Shown here: piece after piece, positions 8,672 through 15,658 of the stretch | Position numbering within the stretch: the first letter of the stretch is position 1 | Layout of the letters: every line of letters starts with the position of its first letter | NCBI GenBank assembly: GCA_025964675.1 | Contig: JAOPYI010000193.1 | Location: 1 to 53,028 of the forward strand | Direction of reading: 5' to 3' | DNA from: Sphaerisporangium sp. | GTDB lineage: Bacteria; Actinomycetota; Actinomycetes; Streptosporangiales; Streptosporangiaceae | DNA length: 53,028 nucleotides | Program-made: the position numbers and the translations under genes | Notes under the pieces: model-generated | Database searches by the model: none | What the model saw: the letters and a program-made list of their open reading frames with translations, nothing else | What the model was told of the DNA's origin: nothing

Positions 8672-8738
8672 CCTGCCCCGTTCCGTGCCGTCGCTGTCGA
8701 TCCGCCCTCACGTCAGTACTGCAGAAAGCGAGCTCCGT

Positions 8739-9944
8739 ATGCCCGCGCACGACAGTCCCGAACTCATCGACCTGTTCACTGCGTACACCGCGGGACCCGA
8801 GTCCATCGGCGCGCATCTGCGCCGGTCCGCCGCGCAGGCGCGCGCGGGCGATCCCCTGCTCGTCGTGACGAGCGCCGATATGGCGCTCTACCCGGGCGAC
8901 GGGCGACCGCCCACCGTGCTCGGCTTCCGCCTGTCCACACGCGGCTTCAAGGAACTGGCCGCCATATCGCACCTGGGCCCCGCCCTCGCCTCGCTCATCG
9001 AGCTGCGCCGCCACGACGCCGAAGGCGTCTGGCGAGCCGACGCGGAACGCCTTCTTGACCAGGTGCGCCGCTCCCGCGCGGCCAGCAGCACCGCGCTGTG
9101 GCGTGACCGTATCGCCGCACCCGCCTACCGGGGCCGGGAAGAGGCCATCGCGACGATGATCGACTATTCCTGCGCCGTCACCGAGCGCTATCTTCTGCGC
9201 GCCCTCGCCGACCCCTCCTATCTCAACCACCGAACGCTGCGCGAGGACTGTCTTGAGGACAACGACAACCCCGACCTCCCCGTCTCCTTCAACCGGATCA
9301 TGGTCGCCACCTTCTTCCTGGTCGGCATGGACAACTCCCACCGGCTCATCGCCTGGTGCGACGAGCAGGGCATCGACTGGGCTCGCACGATGGTGGTCAT
9401 CGCAGGCCAGCAGGGCCGGCCGACAGCAGGGGTCACATGGCGTACCAGCAGCGTCGCGAGCGGCGTGCTCGCCGCCTCGCGGCACGAGCTGCCGCTGAAC
9501 CGGCTCTACATCGCCCCCCACGCTCCCTGCTTCGCCACACCCGTCGACGGAGACCTGAGCGAGGTCGCGGCCCTGGAACCGGTCATGCGTGAGCTGTGGG
9601 CGGGGACCAGGGCGACGGTGGAACTCGGCGGTTTGATGTTCGAGGGCTATCCGGCGTTCTCCCCGGGCGACGACCGCCCCGACCAGCTCCAGGGCCAGAC
9701 CGTCACCCAGGCCGGCGACGTCATCACAGAAAGGCCCCGCATCCGCTCGGCCGAGGACTGGTTCACGCTCGTCACCCGGCTGCGCCTGGTCATGGAAGAC
9801 CCGCGTCAGCTCCTGTCCGGCGCCGTCACCGACTACGCGGCCCAGCAGCTCATCATCCACGACAACGACCCCCTCGCCGTCACCGTCCCCGGCCTCGACG
9901 CCGAGCCTTACCCCGCCTACGGCACCACTCCCGCAGCAGCCTGA
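8739..9944 (+). CDS. Uncharacterised 401-aa protein of the catabolic operon
   Basis: I do not recognise this family. It is a soluble protein of mixed alpha/beta character with no signal peptide, membrane helix or nucleotide-binding loop. Notable segments are LLVVTSADMALYPGD near residue 40, DNDNPDLPVSFNRIMVATFF near 170, MVVIAGQQGRPTAGVTWRTS near 220 and YIAPHAPCFATPVDG near 270. A conserved-looking acidic stretch ends in HDNDPLAV near the C terminus. I prefer the ATG at 8739 after a weak GAAAG; a GTG at 8685 has no ribosome-binding site. It is flanked by the propeller gene (67 bases) and the aldolase gene (42 bases), so it is very probably co-transcribed and is a candidate for the missing enzyme of the pathway. 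Confidence 0.75.
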   Translation: MPAHDSPELIDLFTAYTAGPESIGAHLRRSAAQARAGDPLLVVTSADMALYPGDGRPPTVLGFRLSTRGFKELAAISHLGPALASLIELRRHDAEGVWRADAERLLDQVRRSRAASSTALWRDRIAAPAYRGREEAIATMIDYSCAVTERYLLRALADPSYLNHRTLREDCLEDNDNPDLPVSFNRIMVATFFLVGMDNSHRLIAWCDEQGIDWARTMVVIAGQQGRPTAGVTWRTSSVASGVLAASRHELPLNRLYIAPHAPCFATPVDGDLSEVAALEPVMRELWAGTRATVELGGLMFEGYPAFSPGDDRPDQLQGQTVTQAGDVITERPRIRSAEDWFTLVTRLRLVMEDPRQLLSGAVTDYAAQQLIIHDNDPLAVTVPGLDAEPYPAYGTTPAAA

Positions 9945-9986
9945 CGGCACATCCCTCAGCAGCCCACCACTGGAAGGGACCACGCG

Positions 9987-10784
9987 ATGCCACAACGCCC
10001 GCACAGCGGCGCCTTCTTGCACCGCCTGCAAGCCGGCGATCTCACCCTCATGCTGGCCATCCGCAGCAGCCGCACCATGGACGTCGTCCACATCGCGCGT
10101 TCAACAGGCCATCACAGCATCATGGTCGACCTGGAGCACTCCACCATGTCGACCGATGTGGCCGCTCACCTGTGCGCCGCCGCTGACGGCCTCGGTCTCA
10201 CCGCGCTGGTGCGGGTCCCCGAGCGCGAGTACGGGATGATCGGCCGGCTCCTCGACGGCGGCGCTCACGGGATCATCGCGCCGCGCGTCGAAACGGTCGA
10301 GGAGGCGCGGCAAATCGCCCGGGCATGCCGCTTCGCCCCGCGCGGGCAGCGCTCCCAGACCAACATGGTGCCCCAGCTCGGCATGCGGCCCACGCCCGCA
10401 CGGGAGCTCAACCCGGTGCTCGATGACGCCGCCATCGTGCAGATCCTCCTGGAGACACCGGCCGGCATCGCGAACGCGGACGCGATCGCCCAGCTGGACG
10501 GCGTGGACATGCTCGCACTCGGCGCGAACGACTTCACCGCGGAACTGGGCGTGCCGGGACGCTACGACGACCCGCGCGTGCGTGACGCCGTCGCAGCGGT
10601 CGCGGACGCGTGCCGCCGGCACGGAAAGCTCATGGTCCTTGGCGGCATCAACGACCGGTCGATCCTGGACGCACTGGTCCCGCTCGGCGTGTGTCCCCTT
10701 CGCATCACCGGCACTGACACGGCCCTGCTCTTCGAGGCCGCCAGCCTCCACGCACAGCAGGCGATGGCCCAATACGTCGAGTGA
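9987..10784 (+). CDS. HpcH/HpaI family aldolase
   Basis: A 265-aa class II pyruvate-type aldolase of the HpcH/HpaI family, which cleaves 2-keto-3-deoxy or 4-hydroxy-2-oxo acids to pyruvate plus an aldehyde. The metal and substrate residues are visible: VDLEHST (residues 47-53; His51 matches the catalytic base), Arg76 in LVRVPE, Glu156 in LLETPAG and Asp182 in ANDF. The enzyme is cytosolic and needs a divalent metal. A good GAAGGGA lies upstream of the ATG. Family members act in homoprotocatechuate, glucarate and deoxy-rhamnonate degradation. Together with the amidohydrolase, this suggests that ring or lactone opening is followed by retro-aldol cleavage. Confidence 0.9.
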   Translation: MPQRPHSGAFLHRLQAGDLTLMLAIRSSRTMDVVHIARSTGHHSIMVDLEHSTMSTDVAAHLCAAADGLGLTALVRVPEREYGMIGRLLDGGAHGIIAPRVETVEEARQIARACRFAPRGQRSQTNMVPQLGMRPTPARELNPVLDDAAIVQILLETPAGIANADAIAQLDGVDMLALGANDFTAELGVPGRYDDPRVRDAVAAVADACRRHGKLMVLGGINDRSILDALVPLGVCPLRITGTDTALLFEAASLHAQQAMAQYVE

Positions 10785-10808
10785 AGACGCCAAGAACCAG
10801 GACGGATC

Positions 10809-11684
10809 ATGACTGCAGAACTTCCCAAGCCGCTGCCAATGCGGGCCGCTGAGAGCAATACGCGGCCCACGTTCCAGGTGCCCTCCAACAGCTGTGACAC
10901 ACACTTCCATGTGTTCGAGCCCGGCTTTGCCGCCGTGCCCAACCCTCTGTACTCGTTTCCCGACGGAACGCTCCAGCAGTATCTGCGCATGACGGAATGG
11001 CTGGGCATCGACCGCATGGTCCTGGTGCAGCCCACCTACTACGGCACCGACAACAGTCTGCTGGTCGACGTCCTGCGGAAGGTCGGCCCACGCTGCCGTG
11101 GCGTGGTGCGCATCGAGGAGGACACCCCCGAGCGGGAACTCGACCGCTACCACGAGCTGGGCGTGCGCGCTATCCGCCTTGATCTGTTCGCCCGCGCCTC
11201 CTGGCCGACCGAGGACATCATCGCCTACGTCCGCTCGATGGCCGCCCGTGCCCGCCCGCGCGGCTGGCACCTTCAGTTCTACACGCCGGGCACCGTCGTG
11301 CGGGATCTGCTCCCCTTCCTCGGCGATCTCGAGGACACCTTCGTCATCGACCACATGGGATATATGAAGGAGTCGGACGGGCTGACGCAGGGCGACTTCG
11401 ACCGCCTGGTGCGGGTGCTCCACCAAGGAAGCTGCTACATCAAGCTCTCCGGCCCGTACCGCATCGCCAAGGACAAGCCCCTGTCCTCCGTGGAGCCGCT
11501 CGGCCGAGCCCTCGTGGCGGCCCGGCCCGATCGCCTTTTCTGGGGCTCGGACTGGCCGCACCTGACCGACGGACAGCGCGACACCGGCGAACTGCTGAAC
11601 CTGCTGGCGGACTGGGCGCCCAACGAGGCCGACCGCCACCAGATCCTCGTCGACTCGCCCGGAAGGCTGTTCTACGCGGACTGA
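10809..11684 (+). CDS. Amidohydrolase family protein, PDC hydrolase (LigI)-like
   Basis: A 291-aa TIM-barrel hydrolase of the amidohydrolase-2 group. The N-terminal metal motif is DTHFHVF (residues 30-36, His32 and His34), DHMG (181-184, His182) follows, and WGSDWPH (245-251, Asp248) closes the active site. This constellation is shared with 2-pyrone-4,6-dicarboxylate lactonase (LigI) and related lactonases. The gene starts 24 bases after the aldolase and ends the operon; no strong terminator follows. I infer a lactone or C-C/C-O hydrolysis step that feeds the aldolase. The exact substrate is unknown. Confidence 0.88.
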   Translation: MTAELPKPLPMRAAESNTRPTFQVPSNSCDTHFHVFEPGFAAVPNPLYSFPDGTLQQYLRMTEWLGIDRMVLVQPTYYGTDNSLLVDVLRKVGPRCRGVVRIEEDTPERELDRYHELGVRAIRLDLFARASWPTEDIIAYVRSMAARARPRGWHLQFYTPGTVVRDLLPFLGDLEDTFVIDHMGYMKESDGLTQGDFDRLVRVLHQGSCYIKLSGPYRIAKDKPLSSVEPLGRALVAARPDRLFWGSDWPHLTDGQRDTGELLNLLADWAPNEADRHQILVDSPGRLFYAD

Positions 11685-11711
11685 CGCCCGGGGGCCGGGA
11701 CGGGCAGCCTC

Positions 11712-11795
11712 TCAGGACTGGCAGCGCTGGTTGGCCTGGTACGTCCGCGTGGGGTCGTGCTGATTCGCACTACCTGAGCCGAAGGCGCGCAGGTA
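11712..11795 (-). pseudogene. Possible gene remnant abutting the inverted repeat
   Basis: On the minus strand the 28 codons ending at the TGA at 11712 read smoothly (YLRAFGSGSANQ, then HDPTRTYQANQRCQS). The frame continues open back into the left inverted repeat (SAWSPIVPRLVPTGNG). The right repeat in the corresponding frame gives the closely similar SAWFPIVPRLVSTGNG. No domain is recognisable and there is no start codon. This may be the broken end of a gene or chance. Confidence 0.2.
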
Positions 11796-11878
11796 TGGAC
11801 CATTTCCTGTGGGCACCAAGCGCGGCACGATAGGGGACCACGCGGAGCTTTCTGCGGCAAAAGAAGATCTTGTGGTGA
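11790..11878 (+). repeat. Left 89-bp inverted repeat flanking the FHA-flavoprotein gene
   Basis: Bases 11790-11878 match the reverse complement of 14019-14107 at 80 of 89 positions, and most of the differences are transitions. The copies point toward each other and enclose one gene. No perfect direct target duplication is visible just outside. The left copy additionally folds on itself (see hairpin). Confidence 0.8.
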
Positions 11879-11905
11879 GACGTCTTCTGTCGAAAGCTCC
11901 GCGTC
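11840..11905. other. Long hairpin inside and beside the left repeat
   Basis: ACGCGGAGCTTTC (11840-11852) pairs perfectly with GAAAGCTCCGCGT (11893-11905). An inner AGAAGA/TCTTCT pair within the 40-base loop can extend the fold. It lies just past the end of the FHA-flavoprotein gene, so it could serve as its terminator, although no T-run follows in either direction. The right repeat copy lacks the returning arm. Confidence 0.6.
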
Positions 11906-11950
11906 GCTCTCAGGGGCGTCGCGATCCGTTTTGGTTCATGCCGGCCAGTG

Positions 11951-13918
11951 TCATCCTGGCGATATCGAATCGCTCGATCCCCTTGCGATCATCCTGGTGT
12001 GTTGGGGTAGTTCTTCGACCTGCGCCCCGACTCGGAGTGTTTCCTGTGCGGGCGCACGTGGTGAGTCCTGTCGGTCGAAGATATCGATATCGACCTCTTC
12101 GCCTCCGACGATCAGTGTTTCCCATGCTCCGCTCACCAGCAGGGTTCGCACCGTCTCACTCTTTAGTTTTCGGACATGGTCGTTGAGGGTTGTCTCATCG
12201 GGCATGCCGGGAATGCGGGGTGACAGGCGACTCCGGATCTGTCGCAGTTGCTCCATGAGCGCGTCGATATCCGCATCCTTATCCGAACCCTCACTGCCTT
12301 CCTCAATGCCCTGGGCGATTTTGTCTTTGATCGCACAAGTGACCCCGTGCTCGTCGGTGGTCACCATTGCTTTCCATGCACGGCTCTTGTGCCGGTATTG
12401 GAGCATCGACATCGCCGCCTCATGGCGGAGGAAGTCGGCATCACGGAAGGCTCTTCCGCGCCAGCTGTGGTTGAGAGTCCGCGCCAGCGAGATGGCCGAG
12501 GCCAGTCCACTGTTGAGCCCACGCCCCGGCCAGAAGTGGATAGCGTTGGCGGCGTCCCCGAGTAGGAACCCATAGGTTCCAGGGGTGGTAGACGTTGCGG
12601 AATACAGTTGGGCGGTGAATCGTGGCCGCTGGACCATGTCCAGCCGAAATGCGGTGACGGCGCTCAGGTTCTCTTCCGTAACGCCGAAGAGCACCAGCCC
12701 TTCCATCACCCGTTTCCACAATGCCGAGCTTTTGACCAAGGCGGGAAGGAACAGCGTGCTGTGGGTCGAGCAGTGAAAGTCACCGTCGTCTGTCCGTCCC
12801 ATCAGGCATGGGCGGGAGGCGATACAGTCTTCGAACACGTGCCGGACGGGATCGATCCCGATGACTTCCTTGGCCTCGGCATCGGTGAGGCGCATGTTCA
12901 GAAAGCCTTCGCCGCGCATGGCGTTCAAGAGAAAACGATTCTGGGCCACGGTCAGCAAGACCGTCATGGGGTCCGACAGGTCGGACTTCACCCGCAAGCC
13001 GAGCACGACATCTTGTACGTGCTCACCATCCAGTGAGTAGATCGACTTGTCGGCGTTGCCAAACTTGTCGGTGAAATACTCCCGCGTTCGCGAGCGCCCG
13101 CCCTCGCAGATGGCGAGGACATGGTCCTTGACCACAGTCTCATGGTGCTCGGTCGGGTAGAAGCTGGTGGGAATGAGTCGGATACGGTCGGATTTTTCGT
13201 TCGCTATTTCAAGCAGCTTGTCTTCGACATAAGCGATCCGGATATTCCGCGGACTGTAGCCGCGAATCGAATCGGGGCCGGTCGGCCACATCTCGGAGTA
13301 CGATCCGGTGCTGAACAGCCGCCCTTGGACCTCCTCGGGGAGATTCAGGTATTGGCGACTCTGGACCGTCACGACCTGCTGCCGCCGGATGTTACCCTGT
13401 GCGTCGTTTTTCCATACGATCCGTGACCCGTCCTCAATCCAGCGACCGTCATACAACGTGATGGCCACTCGCCGACCCATGAGGTGTTCGAGTAGCAAGG
13501 CAAAACTCAGCCCGACAGGGCCGCCACCCGAAATCGTGACATTGAGTACTGGCCCCGGTTCAACACGCGCAGCAGATTTGATGAATGACTGAAGCACCGG
13601 GTTGGCATCCATGATCGTCTTCATTTCATCGGATGCCTCGAAACAAAATGTTTCATCACCGATCGTGATCAGATCGCCTGGCCGGAGCACGTGCGATGTG
13701 ACGCGGTTCCCATTGACCAGCGTCCCGTTGCCGCTACCCCGGTCGTACAGTACGTAGCCGCCGGCCTCGGGGCGCACCTCCGCGTGAAAGCGCGAGGCTC
13801 TCGCGCTGGCGATCACCACACTGTTATCGTCCCTGCGACCGAAGGTGATGGGTGTGTCGCTGATCGGAAACCGTTGTCCAGTAAGAGGACCTTCACGCCC
13901 AACAATTGCAGGTGGCAC
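11951..13918 (-). CDS. FHA domain fused to a MICAL-like FAD-dependent monooxygenase
   Basis: A 655-aa protein. Residues about 1-98 are a canonical phosphothreonine-binding FHA domain: FGRRDDNSVV, SRFHAEVR and GSGNGTLVNG. Residues about 125-520 are a flavoprotein hydroxylase fold, with dinucleotide loop SGGGPVGLSFA (130-140) and the FAD/ribityl motif FLLGDAANAIHFWPGRGLNS (451-470), whose HFWPGRGLNSG pattern resembles MICAL monooxygenases. The C-terminal 130 residues are charged and helical. The GTG start at 13918 is the only start after an in-frame stop and has GGAAAGGG nine bases upstream. I infer a phosphorylation-directed oxidation enzyme, perhaps partnered by a Ser/Thr kinase elsewhere. 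It stands alone, is visibly less GC-rich than its neighbours, and is enclosed by 89-bp inverted repeats, consistent with transfer. Confidence 0.82.
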   Translation of the reverse strand: MPPAIVGREGPLTGQRFPISDTPITFGRRDDNSVVIASARASRFHAEVRPEAGGYVLYDRGSGNGTLVNGNRVTSHVLRPGDLITIGDETFCFEASDEMKTIMDANPVLQSFIKSAARVEPGPVLNVTISGGGPVGLSFALLLEHLMGRRVAITLYDGRWIEDGSRIVWKNDAQGNIRRQQVVTVQSRQYLNLPEEVQGRLFSTGSYSEMWPTGPDSIRGYSPRNIRIAYVEDKLLEIANEKSDRIRLIPTSFYPTEHHETVVKDHVLAICEGGRSRTREYFTDKFGNADKSIYSLDGEHVQDVVLGLRVKSDLSDPMTVLLTVAQNRFLLNAMRGEGFLNMRLTDAEAKEVIGIDPVRHVFEDCIASRPCLMGRTDDGDFHCSTHSTLFLPALVKSSALWKRVMEGLVLFGVTEENLSAVTAFRLDMVQRPRFTAQLYSATSTTPGTYGFLLGDAANAIHFWPGRGLNSGLASAISLARTLNHSWRGRAFRDADFLRHEAAMSMLQYRHKSRAWKAMVTTDEHGVTCAIKDKIAQGIEEGSEGSDKDADIDALMEQLRQIRSRLSPRIPGMPDETTLNDHVRKLKSETVRTLLVSGAWETLIVGGEEVDIDIFDRQDSPRAPAQETLRVGAQVEELPQHTRMIARGSSDSISPG

Positions 13919-14018
13919 AGGTCGGCACCCTTTCCACGGGTCATAGAACTGATGCGATCGGTACGATCAACGATCGCAAAGGCGCTGTGCGATCCATCGT
14001 GTGCCGGGTCGACCAGGT

Positions 14019-14107
14019 TCACCACAAGATTTTCTTCTGCTTCAGAAAGCTCCGCGTGGTTCCCTATCGTGCCACGCTTGGTGTCCACAGGAAATGGCCC
14101 ACACCTG
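14019..14107 (-). repeat. Right 89-bp inverted repeat flanking the FHA-flavoprotein gene
   Basis: This is the partner of 11790-11878, in opposite orientation, at about 90% identity. It ends about 100 bases upstream of the flavoprotein start, so it may also carry or border that gene's promoter. A short minus-strand frame through it (from 14088) reads TKRGTIGNHAELSEAEENL, but it runs into the start of the flavoprotein gene in another frame and has no recognisable domain. Confidence 0.8.
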
Positions 14108-14423
14108 TCCGAACCGCTTGCCGTCGAACCCCGTGGCCGGGGACACCAGACGCTCCAGGACGGAAGAGTGGGCCAGTAGCCGTCGACTTCGGTGCACGGT
14201 TGTCATACCGGGGCGGAAAACCGAGAACGGCGCCGGACTGATCTGAACGGCCGGTCCCCAGGGCCGCTCAGCCGATGCTCTGCTGAGGTGTTCTACGGAC
14301 ATGGCCGAGCCTCTGCGCGCGGCGTGGCGTGCAGAGGCTCGGGGAGGGGCCGTCTCAGGAGACGGTGCAGGTCAGGGGTGACAGGTTGCCGTTGCCGTCG
14401 GGATAGGTGGGAGCACCGCATCC
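14108..14423. other. Non-coding stretch with a strong hairpin
   Basis: No supported gene lies here. CCGAGCCTCTGC (14305-14316) pairs perfectly with GCAGAGGCTCGG (14331-14342) across a 14-base loop, a 12-bp stem that could terminate transcription from either side. No T-run is attached. The rest shows only short, unconvincing ORFs. Confidence 0.55.
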
Positions 14424-14652
14424 TCAGAACGCGGCTCCGGGCAGGCCGAGGATCTGCTGGATGACGTACGTGACGCGGCCATCCTTCCCGTACAGATCGC
14501 ACGCCTGCCGGCCAGGCTGTCCGCGTTGCGTTCCGAACATGACGAGATCGTCGGTGTGGATGCCGGACAGGAGGTATCGGTGGTCGTGGGTCCGCTCGAG
14601 CGGCCGCTTTCGGCCGGCGCGGCGGCGGTCACCGTCCGGGTCGAACCGATCC
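14424..14652 (-). pseudogene. Possible truncated or frameshifted secreted-protein remnant
   Basis: Downstream of arsI on the same strand a frame reads GIHTDDLVMFGTQRGQP, then CDLYGKDGRVTYVIQQILG, and stops at 14424. A second frame just beyond continues with GCGAPTYPDGNGNL and SPLTCTVS before a stop near 14356. The two halves read like one C-terminal region split by a frameshift, and no start codon with a ribosome-binding site is visible. I do not recognise the family. Confidence 0.3.
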
Positions 14653-15120
14653 TCAGCAGCAGCCCTGCGCGCCGGTGCCGGCGGTGGCAGGCGTGCGGCA
14701 GGCCTGTTCCCGCGAGACGTCCTGGTCGGCGATGGCGGACTTGCCGAGGGTGTCGGCGTCGGCCTTGACGACATAGACCTCCCACGGTTCGTCGCCGGGG
14801 CCGTGGACCCAGACCTTGTCCTGGAGGGCGTAGCAGCAGGAGGTGTCGTTCTCCTCGAAGGTGGCGAGGCCGGCGTCCTTCAGACGCTGGGTCGCGGCGG
14901 TCACCTGGTCGGCCTCCTCGACCTCGACGCCGAGGTGATCCATCCGGGTCGCCTCTCCGGCCTCGCCCTCGAGCAGCACCAGCTTCAGCGGAGGCTCAGT
15001 GATGGCGAAGTTCGCGTAACCGGGGCGGCGCTTGGCGGGCTCGACGCCGAACAGCTTGGAGTAGAAGGCGATCGAGCCCTCCAGGTCGGCGACGCGCAGG
15101 GCCAGCTGGACACGGGACAT
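14653..15120 (-). CDS. arsI: ArsI/CadI family C-As lyase
   Basis: A 155-aa Fe(II)-dependent ring-cleavage-type (vicinal oxygen chelate) enzyme that splits the carbon-arsenic bond of trivalent methyl or aryl arsenicals. Candidate metal ligands are Gln5 (RVQLALRV), His62 (MDHLGVEV) and Glu114 (EPWEVYVV). The substrate-binding Cys95-Cys96 pair lies in NDTSCCYAL. The C-terminal tail contains further cysteines (Cys141 and a terminal CC), usual for this group. It is divergent from arsR across a shared operator, so arsenite should induce it. CadI (cadmium-induced) proteins are close relatives, but the arsenic neighbours favour ArsI. The product, inorganic As(III), would be exported by the Acr3 encoded next door. 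Confidence 0.88.
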   Translation of the reverse strand: MSRVQLALRVADLEGSIAFYSKLFGVEPAKRRPGYANFAITEPPLKLVLLEGEAGEATRMDHLGVEVEEADQVTAATQRLKDAGLATFEENDTSCCYALQDKVWVHGPGDEPWEVYVVKADADTLGKSAIADQDVSREQACRTPATAGTGAQGCC

Positions 15121-15198
15121 GGGTTCCTCCTCGGATGGACGGACGGATGGGCGAGGTCGCAGGTCGAGAGGTGAAGGTACTCAAAGACCCTCAGTAAC

Positions 15199-15226
15199 CC
15201 CTGATTAGATGGGCATCTAATCAGGG
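15199..15226. promoter_or_regulatory. ArsR operator between arsI and arsR
   Basis: CCCTGATTAGAT (15199-15210) and ATCTAATCAGGG (15215-15226) are perfect 12-base arms around GGGC. A further ATTAGATG half-site lies just before the arsR start at 15275. The position between divergent arsI and arsR is that of an ArsR/SmtB-type operator controlling both transcripts. A possible plus-strand -35 (TTGCAC, 15239-15244) lies between operator and gene. Confidence 0.8.
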
Positions 15227-15274
15227 CAGGACGCCAGCTTGCACTGCTGCATAGATATCTGTCAAATTAGATGT

Positions 15275-15658
15275 ATGTCGAAGCAGGACTTCCCGATCAT
15301 CGCCCTCGCCGGGACCGATCAGGCCGCGGGGGCGTGCTGCCCCCCGCTGGTCTGTGAGCCTCTGAGCACGGCCGAGGCCGAGGAGCTGGCGTCGTTGTTC
15401 AAAGCGGTCGCCGATCCCGTACGGCTGCGGCTGCTGTCGCTGATCGCCTGCCACGAGGGTGGGGAGGCCTGCGTGTGTGACCTGACCGGGGCGTTCGACC
15501 TGACGGCGCCGACCATCAGTCATCACCTGAAGGTGCTGAAGCAGGCCAGGCTGATCGACTCGGAGCGGCGGGGAACGTGGGTCTACTACTGGGTGAACCC
15601 CGGCATGCTGGAGCGGCTGTCGGCGATTCTCGGCCCCCACGCGATGGCGACGGCATGA
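15275..15658 (+). CDS. arsR: ArsR family arsenic-responsive repressor
   Basis: A 127-aa winged-helix repressor. The recognition helix region reads LTAPTISHHLKVLKQARL, standard for ArsR/SmtB. Candidate As(III) ligands are Cys21-Cys22 and Cys27 in the N-terminal extension (GACCPPLVCEP) and Cys66/Cys68 before the DNA-binding helices (EACVCDL). An N-terminal CC pair plus a distal Cys is the arrangement described for actinobacterial ArsR. I choose ATG 15275, which would give a nearly leaderless transcript; an upstream ATG at 15239 would overlap the promoter. Its stop overlaps the acr3 start (ATGA). Confidence 0.9.
   Translation: MSKQDFPIIALAGTDQAAGACCPPLVCEPLSTAEAEELASLFKAVADPVRLRLLSLIACHEGGEACVCDLTGAFDLTAPTISHHLKVLKQARLIDSERRGTWVYYWVNPGMLERLSAILGPHAMATA

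Noticed and set aside
13813-14088. Minus-strand 91-codon ORF through the right inverted repeat
   Set aside because: It overlaps the start of the FHA-flavoprotein gene in another frame, its end is in antisense-like sequence, and no domain or ribosome-binding site is seen.
11790-14107. Insertion sequence with transposase
   Set aside because: Inverted repeats are present, but the enclosed gene is an FHA-flavoprotein, with no DDE motif or target-site duplication.
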